NCBI GenBank assembly: GCA_022925895.1
Contig: JAKSYS010000023.1
Location: 124,001-188,000 of the forward strand
DNA from: Fragilaria crotonensis
Taxonomy: Eukaryota > Bacillariophyta > Fragilariophyceae > Fragilariales > Fragilariaceae
Length of the DNA: 64,000 nucleotides
Direction of reading: 5' to 3'
In this document: positions 11,661 to 21,697 of the stretch, one piece after another
Layout of the letters: every line of letters begins with the position of its first letter
Numbering within the stretch: the stretch's first letter is position 1
Made by a program: the position numbers and the translations under genes
The notes under the pieces: model-generated
The model's input: only the letters and a program-made list of their open reading frames with translations
The model's database searches: none
What the model was told of the DNA's origin: nothing

Positions 11661-12580
11661 ATGAAGGCAGCTGCTCTGCTTTCCCTGGTTATTACTGCAT
11701 TTGGTTTTGTCCCTCCTTCACGACCTAGGAGTAATTCTATGGCTCGTCAGGAGACAAAGGTGCGTCGCAGAATCTTCGAAGTTTTGTTCATCCCTCATTT
11801 TTCTCACTGACCCACTGTAGGAGGACCTTGAGATTCTAGCCAGGAAACTGAATCCATTAATTCGCTTCTACGATCCACGTAAGTTACAGTCGTTCACGTA
11901 TTCGTTCCACCCTTTTCAGTTCGGTACCTCTCGTCTTGACATCAGATCTGGCTCACACAGTAGATGTCGTCGAATGCCTCTCAGTCAATGTCGCCGAATG
12001 GAACTTCTGGGGCGTGAATGAAGAGGCAAGGATTGGCTTCCTCCGTCACTCCGAGATCAAGCACGGTCGAATTGCAATGTTTGCCTTCGTTGGTTACATT
12101 GCGCATGCGAATGGCATAAAATTCCCTTGGCCTATGCAGTTGGATGGCACGGGCTTTCCTGATGAACTGAACCCGCCACTACTTTGGGATAAGATCCCCG
12201 ACGCAGCCAAGTGGCAGATTATTGGTTTCGTTGGTTTCCTTGAGTATTGGAGTGAGCTATCAACTCCGGAACACACACATTACATGATGCCAGGTGGTAA
12301 GCCAGGAAAATACCCGGACTTCGTTGTCGGCAAGGATGCCATCCCACATCCGGTTGGTTTTAACTTATATGACCCTTTGAAACTGTGGAAGAACAGATCA
12401 GAGGAGGATAAAGCGCGTGGACTTTTGGTGGAAATCAACAACGGACGCGCTGCCATGTTTGGAATCCTGGGATTCCTTTCTTCTCAAAGTGTGCCAGGTT
12501 CAGTTCCACTCCTTAACAAGGTACTCCCAGCGTACTACGGTGAAGTCATGATCCCCTTCGAAAGCCCTGTATTGCCGTGA
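11661..12580 (+). CDS. Fucoxanthin-chlorophyll a/c-binding protein (FCP-3)
   Basis: Three exons (11661-11759, 11821-11878, 11985-12580) give 250 residues. The protein is colinear with FCP-1 and FCP-2: QETK at the end of exon 1, then EDLEILARKLNP, then NVAEWNFWG, helix 1 [15 protein letters not shown], the GKDAIPHPVGFNLYDP loop, and helix 3 EINNGRAAMFGILGF. Intron 3 of the other two genes is absent, with FPW-PMQ continuous. Intron 2 starts two bases earlier (phase 1 instead of 0). The presequence is unusual: LLSLVITAFGFVPPS in place of [10 protein letters not shown], still with Phe at the likely cleavage site. It is an older paralogue than the FCP-1/FCP-2 pair. The acceptor of intron 2 was chosen at TCTCAG|TC because it restores DPLNVAEW. 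Confidence 0.93.
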
Positions 12581-12667
12581 ACGCTCCTGAATAATGAATT
12601 CATAATTCGAGCAGCTGGAACAGGAACATGTTCGCTGACGCAGCTTTATGTGTTAATTATCGGTAGT

Positions 12668-14251
12668 CTACTCGTCATCTTCGTCACTATCCTTTCGTAA
12701 CGTGTCAGCTTCCTCAGGTGCGTCGTCATCATCGTCATCATCATTGCTGCGCAGTTGAATGATACCGAATCTGTTTTTGGCATTCACCACTCGACTCCAT
12801 CTTCCAAGGGCAGGCTCCTGTCCAATAGCAACAACACAGAATCTTGCTTTCGGTCCCACGGCAATATCGTTGACATACCCGTGAACAGGAATCTTGCCCA
12901 CTGGTTCAATCCCTCTTTCCTCGATGGTTTGTCCCATCATAGCTTTCCAGAGGCGCATGTAACCATCGCTCGAGCCGCTTGCCACCAAGTCGCTGCCCTT
13001 CAAGGCTCCTACGGAAGCAACCCCCCTACCGATACCCTCGGAACTCCCGTGTGCACCTTCGATAGTCGCGACGGCTTTTTTCTTGTCCGTTAGCCACAGA
13101 CTCAGATTTCCGTCCTCGTGTCCTGTTACGAACCAATCATCGCGAAGAATGGAAACACAGTCAGCCGACGACACTTTGGCTCCTCCACGGAAAATCAAAT
13201 GTGTATCATCCGCTAGCTTCCATGCTCTTGCTGTTCGATCGCGACCAACAGAAATTGGACGTTCTTTACGATGGCAGTCAATGGCAGAAACTCCAGCTTG
13301 GTGACCGTAAAGTGTCTCCATGTAAGTCATTTCGTCTAAACTATAGTGTCTAATACACCGATCTTCACTGCCGGAAAACAATTGGTTCGATTGGGTTCGA
13401 AATGTGAGGCAGGTGACAGGGCCCTTGTGGCCCTTGAACGTCGTAGCCAGACTGGGGGCTGTTTTCGTGGCAGAGAGACGAAGATCATAGACCGCAACCG
13501 TTGCATCTCGGCGTCCAACGACGACGTATCTGCCGTCGTCTGAGCATGCCACCGACAGCGCTTCGCCGTTGGATCGTGGATCAGTCATTTTGCCTTTCTT
13601 CCATTGGTCCGAGAGATAATGCAGCTTCGTTTTGGTTTCGATATCCCATAAAATGACGGAATTATCTTTCGATCCTGACACTGCTCGTTCACCACTAGCT
13701 TGAAGCGATACACATGTGACGGTCAAGTCGTGGCCTCGCAAATAGGTCGCTCGTCCGGAATCAATCCACTGCTTTGCAGCTGATAGTACATCTTGGTCTG
13801 TTAATTGCAAAGTGCTTGCAAGGCCTTTTGCCACAACGTCAGCCACGTCTCGTTCAAGAAGACCTTCTCGTTTGAGACGTTCTCTTTGTAGTCGCAAACT
13901 AATTCGGTCGCCACCATGCTCCTCATCATCGTCGTCTTCCTCGGACGACGAGTCTTGGACTTCTTCAAGTTTCTTAAGATATTCACGAGCTAAACGGACA
14001 CGCTTAGCATCTACTGTTTCCTTGTCTTCTTCATCCGAAGATGGTTCCTCTCCGCTGTCTCTGCTACCACCGTAATCATCATCCGATTCCGACTCAACAA
14101 TTTCGTCATCGTCGTCATCTTTGTTATCTCTATAACCAAGATCAATGTTCTTGAGTTTCTTACTCGACGGTCCCTTAGGTTTTGCATTAAACTTTCTTCT
14201 GGTACCCGACATTATTTTTGAATTTGAGCCAATGGCCATTGGCGATCCCAA
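12668..14251 (-). CDS. RRP9: U3 snoRNP WD-repeat protein RRP9 (U3-55K)
   Basis: Single-exon frame of 527 residues. The N-terminal ~135 residues are acidic and basic low-complexity sequence (DDDDDEIVESESDDD) with the conserved KRVRLAREYLKKLEEVQ segment of the family. A WD40 propeller follows from about residue 170, with blades starting near YLRGHDLTVTCVSL, LATTFKGHKGPVTCL, TLYGHQAGVSAIDC and TIEGAHGSSEGIGRGVA. The protein ends in an acidic tail. Known role: box C/D U3 snoRNP component needed for 18S rRNA processing in the nucleolus. A second Met (MSGTRRKFN, residue 14) matches the usual RRP9 start better, so the true start may be at 14212. The gene faces away from the PPR gene across about 600 bp. 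Confidence 0.9.
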   Translation of the reverse strand: MGSPMAIGSNSKIMSGTRRKFNAKPKGPSSKKLKNIDLGYRDNKDDDDDEIVESESDDDYGGSRDSGEEPSSDEEDKETVDAKRVRLAREYLKKLEEVQDSSSEEDDDDEEHGGDRISLRLQRERLKREGLLERDVADVVAKGLASTLQLTDQDVLSAAKQWIDSGRATYLRGHDLTVTCVSLQASGERAVSGSKDNSVILWDIETKTKLHYLSDQWKKGKMTDPRSNGEALSVACSDDGRYVVVGRRDATVAVYDLRLSATKTAPSLATTFKGHKGPVTCLTFRTQSNQLFSGSEDRCIRHYSLDEMTYMETLYGHQAGVSAIDCHRKERPISVGRDRTARAWKLADDTHLIFRGGAKVSSADCVSILRDDWFVTGHEDGNLSLWLTDKKKAVATIEGAHGSSEGIGRGVASVGALKGSDLVASGSSDGYMRLWKAMMGQTIEERGIEPVGKIPVHGYVNDIAVGPKARFCVVAIGQEPALGRWSRVVNAKNRFGIIQLRSNDDDDDDDAPEEADTLRKDSDEDDE

Positions 14252-14862
14252 TCAGGCCTTAGTTCCTGCGAATCTCGATGGGGTGTAACTACCTGTTACA
14301 AAGAGGCAGACGAAATTGTGATGATGTTGACGGCATGTATTTTTGTTTTGTTGGCTCCTATCGAGTTCCGTCGGTCTGTCGTCGAGTCTTGATAATTATA
14401 GGAGGCAGTACGAAATATATCCCTTATTTTTGGAAGAGTTCGATACTGGTTATAGATTAATGGTACTGTTTTCTACTGCTACTATTTGCTAATTCAAGTC
14501 ACCGAGTCCTATCGCGAGCTACGGGTACTGGAGTACTGAGAATACTCAGAGTACCATCTACTGTCAGCTATCCAGCCATTCCACTATGCCATATGCATAT
14601 GGTGGCGGTATGTAAACGTGACTTATGAAATGTGATGTCAGATCTTCGTCGATTTATTTTGTTATTATCTAAATCTGATGAAGTCAGAGGCAGGTCCTAT
14701 TGGTCAGGAAACTCGTAGGCAGACCTCAGAACAGCAATCTCGAGGGTTCAAGAAGAACAGCACCCAGCACTGAGCAGCACGTTTGACAATTGAAGCAATC
14801 TTCTACGCAAAGTGTAGACTGTGGACACAGAGCATTGGAAGTTGAAGCTCACGTGCTGCTGA
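14252..14862. promoter_or_regulatory. Divergent intergenic region, RRP9/PPR
   Basis: Shared 5' region of two divergent genes. It contains a GTACTGGAGTACTGAGAATAC-like palindromic cluster near 14525-14560 and otherwise no recognisable element. Confidence 0.4.
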
Positions 14863-17376
14863 ATGACAATGATTCCTAGATCGCTAGTCCTGAGTCTTCT
14901 GATATGTGCATGGATAAATCGGGGAGAGACTTTCTCGACTTCTAAGGTTGCTTCGAGAATAACCGACTTATCGTTCCGCGTTTCGCCAAGAAATTCGCTC
15001 GGCGGCGGAGGCATTGGAGACTTAACAACACCTTCTCGGCAGCCTAAACAACGAGACTTGAAATATCACAAGCATGCCATGGCTCCACCGGATCCTTGGC
15101 TGTCTCAAACAACTCAGCGACTACTAGAATCAGAACCAGGTTCTCTCAAATGCGGGAAATGGCACGAACTTGTATCCATGATGACAGCTTGGTCGAAACG
15201 GATTAACAAAGATGCATCAGCTCATGTGGCGTTAGAATCGCTTCTCAAGAGACTGATCGATGAACGTCGTGCTGGAAATGACGATGCGAAAGCCTCGGCG
15301 TACGAATACAACATGGTTATCTCTGCGTGGACAGAAGTTGCCCAACACAACTCGAAGAACGGTAAACAGGCATCCGAACGAGCTCTCTACATTCTTCGCC
15401 TGCTACAGCGCGCCCATGATGTAGAGCAACGATCGGAACTGCTTCCCACTTCGTTCTCATTCAACAAAGTCTTGGCTGCCCTATCTCATGCCAAGGATTG
15501 GCGAAAGGCTAAGACAACATTGCGATGGATGGAAGCGTTGTACCAACAGGGTTTGAATCGGAACGCAAAGCCACAGGAAAACGCCTACACCTACGTTCTC
15601 AATGCAATCGCAGATAGCGGCGAGCCAGATGCCGGGATGGAAGCCGAACAATTGTTTCTCCGGATGAAGGAAACAGGAATCGAACCAGCAACCATTCACT
15701 ACACTGTCGCGATCAAGAGTTGGATGCGACAAGCAAGTCGACAAGGAGCTGAACAGGCCGAGCAATTATTTAACTCTATGAATGTCCAGCCTGACATTTT
15801 TACTTACGGTTCCGTGTTGAATGCTTGGGCTGTCAGCGGTATGCGCCAGTACGGAGCCGAGCGAGCCGATGCAATTATGCAGAGGCTGCGAGAGGACCCC
15901 ATAGTTGATCCCAACCCATATGCGTTCAATGTCAATATGAATGCATGGAGTCGAAGCGGAACTGCTAAGGCCGTCGATCGCACGGAAGCGTTGCTAGAAG
16001 AAATGTACAGCAGGAATTTGACAGTTGACTGGTTCACCTACAATATTTATCTACAAACCCTGTCGGCGCATGGCTCCGTCCCTGGCGTTGCTCAAAAGGC
16101 TGATGGTGTGCTGCGCATGATGTTGAAGCGCTCCAAAGAAGGCGAGGAGCGACTCCGACCGAACCGTTTCAGCTACAATTCGGTGATTGGAGCATGGTCG
16201 CGCAGCCGAAGCTCGGCTGCTCCAATGCAAGCATTCAAAGTATTGCAATTGCTTCTCGAAGATAAGACGGTCAAGCCTGACGCGTTTTCGTTCAATCAGG
16301 TACTCAATTGCTTCTCACGTAGCCAACAACGAGGTGCTGCTATAACTTGTGAGACTCTCCTGGCTGACTGGCACAAGGCTTACGACAGAGGTTTGGTTTC
16401 GGCTAAACCTGGTTGCATCGCCTATACAACCGTGATTTCGGCATGGGCTCGTAGCGGTGAAACTGGCGGAGCCGATCGGGCAGAACAAATACTTCGCTTC
16501 ATGGAAGACCGCGCTGCCGCTGGTGACAAGCATCTTGCTCCGAACACACTAACGTACAATACTGTCATTGATGGGTGGGCCCGGAGCGGAGAAGGAACCC
16601 TGGGCGCTCGAAAAGCCGAGGCACTACTCCGTCAAATGCAGGTGCAGTTTGAAGCGGGTAACTTCCGGGTGGAACCCAATAGCATCACATGGAATGGAGT
16701 TCTCAATGCTTGGGCTAAGAGCGGCACTCGGTGCTGCGCGCACCAAGCACAGAAATACCTTGACCAAATGTGGGAAGTATACCAAGCAGGTAACACGAGA
16801 GTACGACCAGATGACAAAACATACAACACAGTTATTTCAGCAATCTCTAACAGTCAAAACGTCGGAAAAGCACAATTGGCCCTACGAGTCCTTCGGAAGA
16901 TGGACAAGCTTCATCAAACAGGTGCACTTCGTGACCGTCCTGATGGAATTACCTACACCACAGTGCTACAAAGTTGCGCTGTCTCCTCCGACTTTGACGA
17001 GCGCTCCCGTATGAAGGCTTTGGATACCGCAATTTTTACGCTCGAGGAGATTATTGACCGACCCGATGTCAAGCCAAATCATGTAACCTACGAAGTCTTT
17101 CTCAAAGCTGTTGTAAACTTAATGCCAGCCGCGTACAAACTGAGGAAAGAGGTTGTTGAACCATTATTCCGAAACTGCACAAAGGATGGCCTTGTAACAT
17201 TGGCATTCCTTACTTATCTTCGCGACGCTGCTCCGGAAGAACTGTATAAAGAATTGCTTGGAGGTGTGACTGTGGAGATAGAGCAAGACTTGCCAAGAGC
17301 TTGGACGAAGAATGTTCCCAGACGAGGAAGACGTAGCCGAAGCGCAGGGGCGCTTGCGACAAAACCGCGCACCTAG
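14863..17376 (+). CDS. Organellar pentatricopeptide-repeat (PPR) protein
   Basis: Intronless frame of 837 residues built of roughly 12-15 PPR units from about residue 145 to 790. Typical units read TYNTVIDGWARSGEG...ARKAEALLRQMQ, AYTTVISAWARSGETGGADRAEQILRFM and FTYGSVLNAWAVSGM. The spacing is longer than the classical 35 residues in places, as is common in algal PPR proteins. The N-terminus (IPRSLVLSLLICAWINRGETFSTSK) resembles a signal peptide ending before a Phe, which suggests plastid import; mitochondrial import cannot be excluded. No DYW, E or SMR domain is visible at the C-terminus, which is basic (RRGRRSRSAGA). PPR proteins bind organellar RNA and act in its processing, stability or translation; the RNA target cannot be told. 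It converges on SGF29 with only 55 bp between stops. Confidence 0.9.
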   Translation: MTMIPRSLVLSLLICAWINRGETFSTSKVASRITDLSFRVSPRNSLGGGGIGDLTTPSRQPKQRDLKYHKHAMAPPDPWLSQTTQRLLESEPGSLKCGKWHELVSMMTAWSKRINKDASAHVALESLLKRLIDERRAGNDDAKASAYEYNMVISAWTEVAQHNSKNGKQASERALYILRLLQRAHDVEQRSELLPTSFSFNKVLAALSHAKDWRKAKTTLRWMEALYQQGLNRNAKPQENAYTYVLNAIADSGEPDAGMEAEQLFLRMKETGIEPATIHYTVAIKSWMRQASRQGAEQAEQLFNSMNVQPDIFTYGSVLNAWAVSGMRQYGAERADAIMQRLREDPIVDPNPYAFNVNMNAWSRSGTAKAVDRTEALLEEMYSRNLTVDWFTYNIYLQTLSAHGSVPGVAQKADGVLRMMLKRSKEGEERLRPNRFSYNSVIGAWSRSRSSAAPMQAFKVLQLLLEDKTVKPDAFSFNQVLNCFSRSQQRGAAITCETLLADWHKAYDRGLVSAKPGCIAYTTVISAWARSGETGGADRAEQILRFMEDRAAAGDKHLAPNTLTYNTVIDGWARSGEGTLGARKAEALLRQMQVQFEAGNFRVEPNSITWNGVLNAWAKSGTRCCAHQAQKYLDQMWEVYQAGNTRVRPDDKTYNTVISAISNSQNVGKAQLALRVLRKMDKLHQTGALRDRPDGITYTTVLQSCAVSSDFDERSRMKALDTAIFTLEEIIDRPDVKPNHVTYEVFLKAVVNLMPAAYKLRKEVVEPLFRNCTKDGLVTLAFLTYLRDAAPEELYKELLGGVTVEIEQDLPRAWTKNVPRRGRRSRSAGALATKPRT

Positions 17377-17431
17377 GGGAGATGTTAGCGGAGTCCTGAC
17401 ATCATACCCCATAAAGTAGTAAACCCCGGTT

Positions 17432-19393
17432 TTAAATTTTATTTCCCTTCTTCATATCAAACTCCAACTCAAACTGATCCAGATCCAACTCTTCATTAAT
17501 ATCTCCATAATCAATCTCATCCAACATGTCATTCAAGGCCGAGTCGGACGACGGACCACGCTTGTGTTTCGCGACGCTGACACTGTTACTACTACCTCGT
17601 TTCCCACCCTTCCCAACTTCACTCCCAGGTATAATTGACGCGGACGTGGCTGATTTGCGCTTCTTCGGATTCTGTGATGCCCCTGGGAACTCTCTTGGTA
17701 TCAAGGTAACAAACCGTGCTGGAATATGATAGTGCGGCATCTTACCCGTCAGGGGATCCGCTTCTTCATTGTCGAATTCGACGACGACAATGTCGTCATC
17801 CCCACGACAGTACGTGGTATTGTCAATGACGGTTCCAGAATACAGAGCGGTCGTCATGGGGTACATGGCGTAGACACGACAACCCTTGCGACACCGACTT
17901 GCCCAGTCCGCCGCTTCGGCAAAGGTGCGGGGCAGAGGAAGCACGTCGGAGCGAGCCACGGAAATGGTACTGCTATTCGCATCTTCAATGTCCTTCAGGA
18001 CAACTTTTTCCTTGAAAAGCGCATCGCGTTTGGTTTCGGAAAGCTGTAAGAACTCGGCTGGCGGCCCGCAGTCGGTCGTATAGTCTTTCATGACGCGAGC
18101 TAAAATCCATAGGTGATGGGAGGAAGGCTTGGCTGCGACGTAATCACCTTCTTTGAGGGATCGAAAGCGAGTTACCTCCAACAGGACCAAGGCGTAATCC
18201 TTTTTAGAGTATTTTTTGGAAGTAGCAGGGTCAATTTCGGAAACATTGGGAGTTGGTACGTCAGGGAACTTCCTTTTACGTAGTTTACGTAATGATGATC
18301 CATTAGGATCACCAGGCGATGCCGTTGTTGTCGACGTTGCAGTAATAGCTTGATCTGCTGATCCAGACAGTGGAGTTGGTGCGCTTGCTCTTTTGGGAGG
18401 CGGAGCAGGGACTGGAGCGGGAGGTACAGGTTTATTGGCCGACGGCGCAACATAGGCTGCGCTCTGAGCCCCAGTGGCGACGGGGTTGGGAGACGCGAGT
18501 GGTACAACGAATTGAGATGAATTGAGTTCCTTCATGACAGAGCGTAGAGTCTCATGCAAAGATCTGCAAAACTCCAGGCCAGATACGAGTTCGGAGCGAA
18601 GCCGCTTCGCCGTCCGTGGATTCATTGCTTCCTTCTTCAAATCTTCTTCCTCATTGGGAGACAACAGTTGTTTTTTAATTTGTCGTGCTCGTTGCTTCTT
18701 GATACGCTGTGCCGTTGCTGTGGCGCGCAGGAATCCATTGACACTGGCACCACCCATAAGTAGACGACTCAGAAAAATGGTACGATCGGCCCAATCAAGT
18801 TGGTCAATAAGGTGTTTCATTTCTTCGCTGGGAACGATCGGAGTAGTCACCGGAGCGGAGGAATCGCGTCGAAGGTTTGAAGGTGTAGGCTGGTTCGTTG
18901 ATAATAGGACGGTTCCAGGACTTGGGTTGAGCGATCGTGGCGGTGGGTTCTTGAGATCTTGAGGCCTCGCGAGTAGTTTCGGCGATGGCATTCCAGTTAT
19001 ACCTCCAAATGCAGAGTTATCGTCGCTTTTTTGTCGCTGCGCCTGTGGTGGTGGTTGTTGAATTTGTTGCGGAGGTCGTTGTTGTTGCTGCATCATTTGC
19101 CCCGAATTCATCGGGACACTCGAAAATTGATTTTTGATCTGCATTTCCAGTTGCTGTTGCTGCATCTTGTGTTGCATCATCCGTTCGTGATGCTGTAGGT
19201 GTGGCGGGTGTTGTTGCTGCTGTTGTATTTGATGAGATTGATGCTGGGCCGTAGGAGTTTGCGGACTTGGGGCCATCGACATACCAGGAGGATAGCCTTG
19301 AATACCCGTCAATTGTGTAGCATAACCCTGATGATGCTGTGGCAATCCTCCATCCAACTTCTTGCCATTGTTGCTGTTGTTCATACGAGACAT
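17432..19393 (-). CDS. SGF29: SAGA-associated factor 29 (SGF29), tandem-tudor protein
   Basis: Single frame of 653 residues. The N-terminal ~130 residues are Gln/Met/His-rich (QQQQQHPPHLQHHERMMQ), which is rare in this family. A helical region follows (residues ~190-290, DRTIFLSRLLMGG, then KKQRARQIKKQLL), then a Pro-rich linker. The SGF29 C-terminal tandem tudor occupies about residues 400-590: EGDYVAAKPSSHHLWILARV, a DVLPLPRTF strand, VYAMYPMTTALYSGTVID, VVVEFDNEE and IPARFVTLIP. These match the H3K4me3-binding module of SGF29, a reader that recruits SAGA/ATAC acetyltransferase to chromatin. The tail has an NLS-like PKKRKS and an acidic end. It shares a 630-bp divergent region with RPB9. 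Confidence 0.87.
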   Translation of the reverse strand: MSRMNNSNNGKKLDGGLPQHHQGYATQLTGIQGYPPGMSMAPSPQTPTAQHQSHQIQQQQQHPPHLQHHERMMQHKMQQQQLEMQIKNQFSSVPMNSGQMMQQQQRPPQQIQQPPPQAQRQKSDDNSAFGGITGMPSPKLLARPQDLKNPPPRSLNPSPGTVLLSTNQPTPSNLRRDSSAPVTTPIVPSEEMKHLIDQLDWADRTIFLSRLLMGGASVNGFLRATATAQRIKKQRARQIKKQLLSPNEEEDLKKEAMNPRTAKRLRSELVSGLEFCRSLHETLRSVMKELNSSQFVVPLASPNPVATGAQSAAYVAPSANKPVPPAPVPAPPPKRASAPTPLSGSADQAITATSTTTASPGDPNGSSLRKLRKRKFPDVPTPNVSEIDPATSKKYSKKDYALVLLEVTRFRSLKEGDYVAAKPSSHHLWILARVMKDYTTDCGPPAEFLQLSETKRDALFKEKVVLKDIEDANSSTISVARSDVLPLPRTFAEAADWASRCRKGCRVYAMYPMTTALYSGTVIDNTTYCRGDDDIVVVEFDNEEADPLTGKMPHYHIPARFVTLIPREFPGASQNPKKRKSATSASIIPGSEVGKGGKRGSSNSVSVAKHKRGPSSDSALNDMLDEIDYGDINEELDLDQFELEFDMKKGNKI

Positions 19394-20024
19394 TGTTCTG
19401 CAGTCAGCCCTCGCTTACTTTTGCTTTACCTACAATCTGTTGCAAATATCGTGCACGTATATTGCTTTATTGCTTGTATCGACTGGAATCAACGCAACAC
19501 TGTACACCGCGAACGCTTTAGGACTCAGGTCTCAGAATTGTGCCAAAGAATTGCGTCGGATCGCCCCGAAGTGCAATGCGCGAAATGTGGTGTGTTTTAG
19601 ATGTCTCGTGTCTCGTGTGTCGTGTACTGGTACATGTCGTTGGTGTCGTACCGTCGTATATCATATATCGTATATCGTACATCTCGTATATCGTATATTT
19701 CATCGATCGCAAATCGCCACGTTTGTTCTTTGTTCATGTCATCCAAATTCGCGGTCGCAATGCGTTTTATTTGATCGAGCTCGCAAGCACGGTACACAGT
19801 ACAGAAGGACAGTACCGGGACTTGTATTGGGTAGCACAAGTACAGACTACTTTACGTCGTACTGCGTGTGCGAGACCATCAACGTCTTGTAGCCGCAGCG
19901 CACGTTGTTAGCATCATATAGAGACTTTTGATGATAACGAATTGACGACACCGATACGAGTACAACTGATTAGTCTCATTGATTCGTTCTACCACGCTCT
20001 TGCTTTGTATTATTTACAGCCAAT
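19394..20024. promoter_or_regulatory. Divergent promoter region SGF29/RPB9
   Basis: Between two nuclear transcription genes read in opposite directions. 19655-19705 is a short run of TATCGTA/TATCATA repeats (ATATCGTATATCGTACATC), an AT-rich simple repeat. A TTATTTACAG just before the RPB9 ATG could be a branch/acceptor of a 5'UTR intron. No gene is seen. Confidence 0.4.
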
Positions 20025-20504
20025 ATGGCCGACATGGATGACACAATTGTCGAAAATGAACAGTACGATGCCTATCAGCAAGAAAATGAAATCGACGACG
20101 ATGATGATGACGATGATATTCTAGACATGGGAGAAGATGACAATCAAGGTCCTGATGACGGTGCCCTGCTCATGAAATTCTGTCCCCACGACTCGTCCAT
20201 GCTTTACCCTCAAGAAGACAAGCGCACGCGCTCTCTTCGATACGCTTGCCGACTTTGTCGTTATACTGAGGGATCCTCCCAACCTCTCATTTATCGAAAT
20301 GTCTTGAAAAAAGAAGTGGGCAATGTCTTGAACAATGTGCCGTCGTCAGTTTCAGACGATCCCACTTTAGCACGCTCTCAAAATGCGAATTGCAGCAATT
20401 GTGGACATCACGAGGCCGTCTTTTTCCAACCCAGTGATGCTCGATCCGATACATTGGCACTCATCTTTGTGTGTTGCAATTGTGATAACAAGTGGGTAAA
20501 TTAG
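20025..20504 (+). CDS. RPB9: RNA polymerase II subunit RPB9
   Basis: 159-residue intronless frame. An acidic N-terminal extension (residues 1-45, DDDDDDDDILDMGEDD) precedes the RPB9 core. The N-terminal zinc ribbon reads FCPHDSSMLYPQEDK...YACRLCRY, and the C-terminal TFIIS-like ribbon reads CSNCGHHEAVFFQ...FVCCNCDNKW. The DPTLARS linker is the conserved RPB9 DPTLPR motif. In the first ribbon the second Cys of the usual CxxC is Asp56 (C53-x2-D56), while C75/C78 are kept. Asp can ligate zinc, so the site may still bind metal (inference). Known role: start-site selection, fidelity and TFIIS-linked cleavage in Pol II. RPA12 and RPC11 were considered, but the central linker fits RPB9. Confidence 0.92.
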   Translation: MADMDDTIVENEQYDAYQQENEIDDDDDDDDILDMGEDDNQGPDDGALLMKFCPHDSSMLYPQEDKRTRSLRYACRLCRYTEGSSQPLIYRNVLKKEVGNVLNNVPSSVSDDPTLARSQNANCSNCGHHEAVFFQPSDARSDTLALIFVCCNCDNKWVN

Positions 20505-20726
20505 GAAAGAGGAGTTATGGGACCAGTGGGTTGGCTCTTACTTCTACTTCGACGTTGATATCTCTTGACTTGCTGCCTCTGATGAAAGATCGACTAGTAG
20601 TCATTTAATTGTAGAACTCCTCACTTCTGCTTGTCATCCGTTAACGTAGCAACTGGCAATGTCGCACTGAAACAAGCCATTACCAGAAAATTCTTAGCAC
20701 CCATTCCCATGCCCACTTGCCGATCA

Positions 20727-21311
20727 TCAAGCTTTCGTAGGTCTGCTTTTGCCACCCCTCCCAAAGCTCTGAATAAAGCCCACCCTAAAATTCTTGACTA
20801 GAATCGGGAATTCTTCTCCTGCATCACGCGCATCCTTGTGCAAATCTTGATTCAGAATGGCACCCGCTCGATCGACATAGTCATCCAGTTCGGGGTCGAT
20901 GCACAGTTGCTTGATGCCCGAAACGATGCATTGTCCGAGGGCCTCGCGGACCGAAGGGTGGTTAATGATCTTGGCCAGAATCAGTGCAATGGGGACTGAT
21001 AGTATAGTCACAATAGCGTCCAGGAACATGTCAAAACATCTCGTAAGGATGCCAATGACGGGAGCAGAGAATTTATTTTTGGCAACCAAGGAGCTCCGTA
21101 TTTGAGGCTGACTTTGGGCGATGGAGTGCAGCAGTGGTGATGAATGATTATCGGCGGATAGCGAAAGTCCCTCCTCCTGTGTGTGGACCGAAAGAAGATG
21201 CAACGGATGTGTCGTGTACGACACAAATGCGAGATACAAGCTTGGAAACGAAATTAAGAGGAGCAGCTTCATTTTCTTTGGAGACAAGCACATCTGCGAA
21301 GCATCCCGCAT
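20727..21311 (-). CDS. Unknown small protein with plastid-type presequence
   Basis: Up to 194 residues. The second Met (residue 14, at 21272) starts a better signal peptide, KMKLLLLISFPSLYLAFVSY, with Phe at the likely cleavage site as in diatom plastid proteins, so I prefer that start. A hydrophobic stretch, DAIVTILSVPIALILAKI, sits in the middle and could be one membrane helix. It is followed by a charged region (HPSVREALGQCIVSGIKQLCIDPELDDYVDRAGAIL) with no family I recognise. Coherent composition over the whole length and the presequence argue for a real gene. Function unknown. Confidence 0.6.
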   Translation of the reverse strand: MRDASQMCLSPKKMKLLLLISFPSLYLAFVSYTTHPLHLLSVHTQEEGLSLSADNHSSPLLHSIAQSQPQIRSSLVAKNKFSAPVIGILTRCFDMFLDAIVTILSVPIALILAKIINHPSVREALGQCIVSGIKQLCIDPELDDYVDRAGAILNQDLHKDARDAGEEFPILVKNFRVGFIQSFGRGGKSRPTKA

Positions 21312-21697
21312 TCCAACAACCCGAGATCCAAGAAGAGAGAAGATTTGATGTTTCGGAAATCCTTCTACTCCGAGTACTGCTTTTGTCTACGGTACAGTAC
21401 AGGTATTATTGGTACTTGGTACACGTGTTGTGCTGGAGTATTAGTGCCATGCATCGTCAGGTTTTGGAGTCTGCAATATTATGCGGGTTCACGAACACGG
21501 ATATCCAAGCCATATCACGCCCTGAGCTCTTGTGAGGTGCAGACTATTAGGTGCTTAGGTGCTTCTCAAAGGTGAACTACCAAAAACCAATTAAATCGGG
21601 TGCCTTTAGACGACAGACATCCTACAGCGTTGCGTGAAGCCTGTGGTATTCGCGAAGAACAGGGTCGCCAGATGAATAAAGTAGAGAGACCATAACG

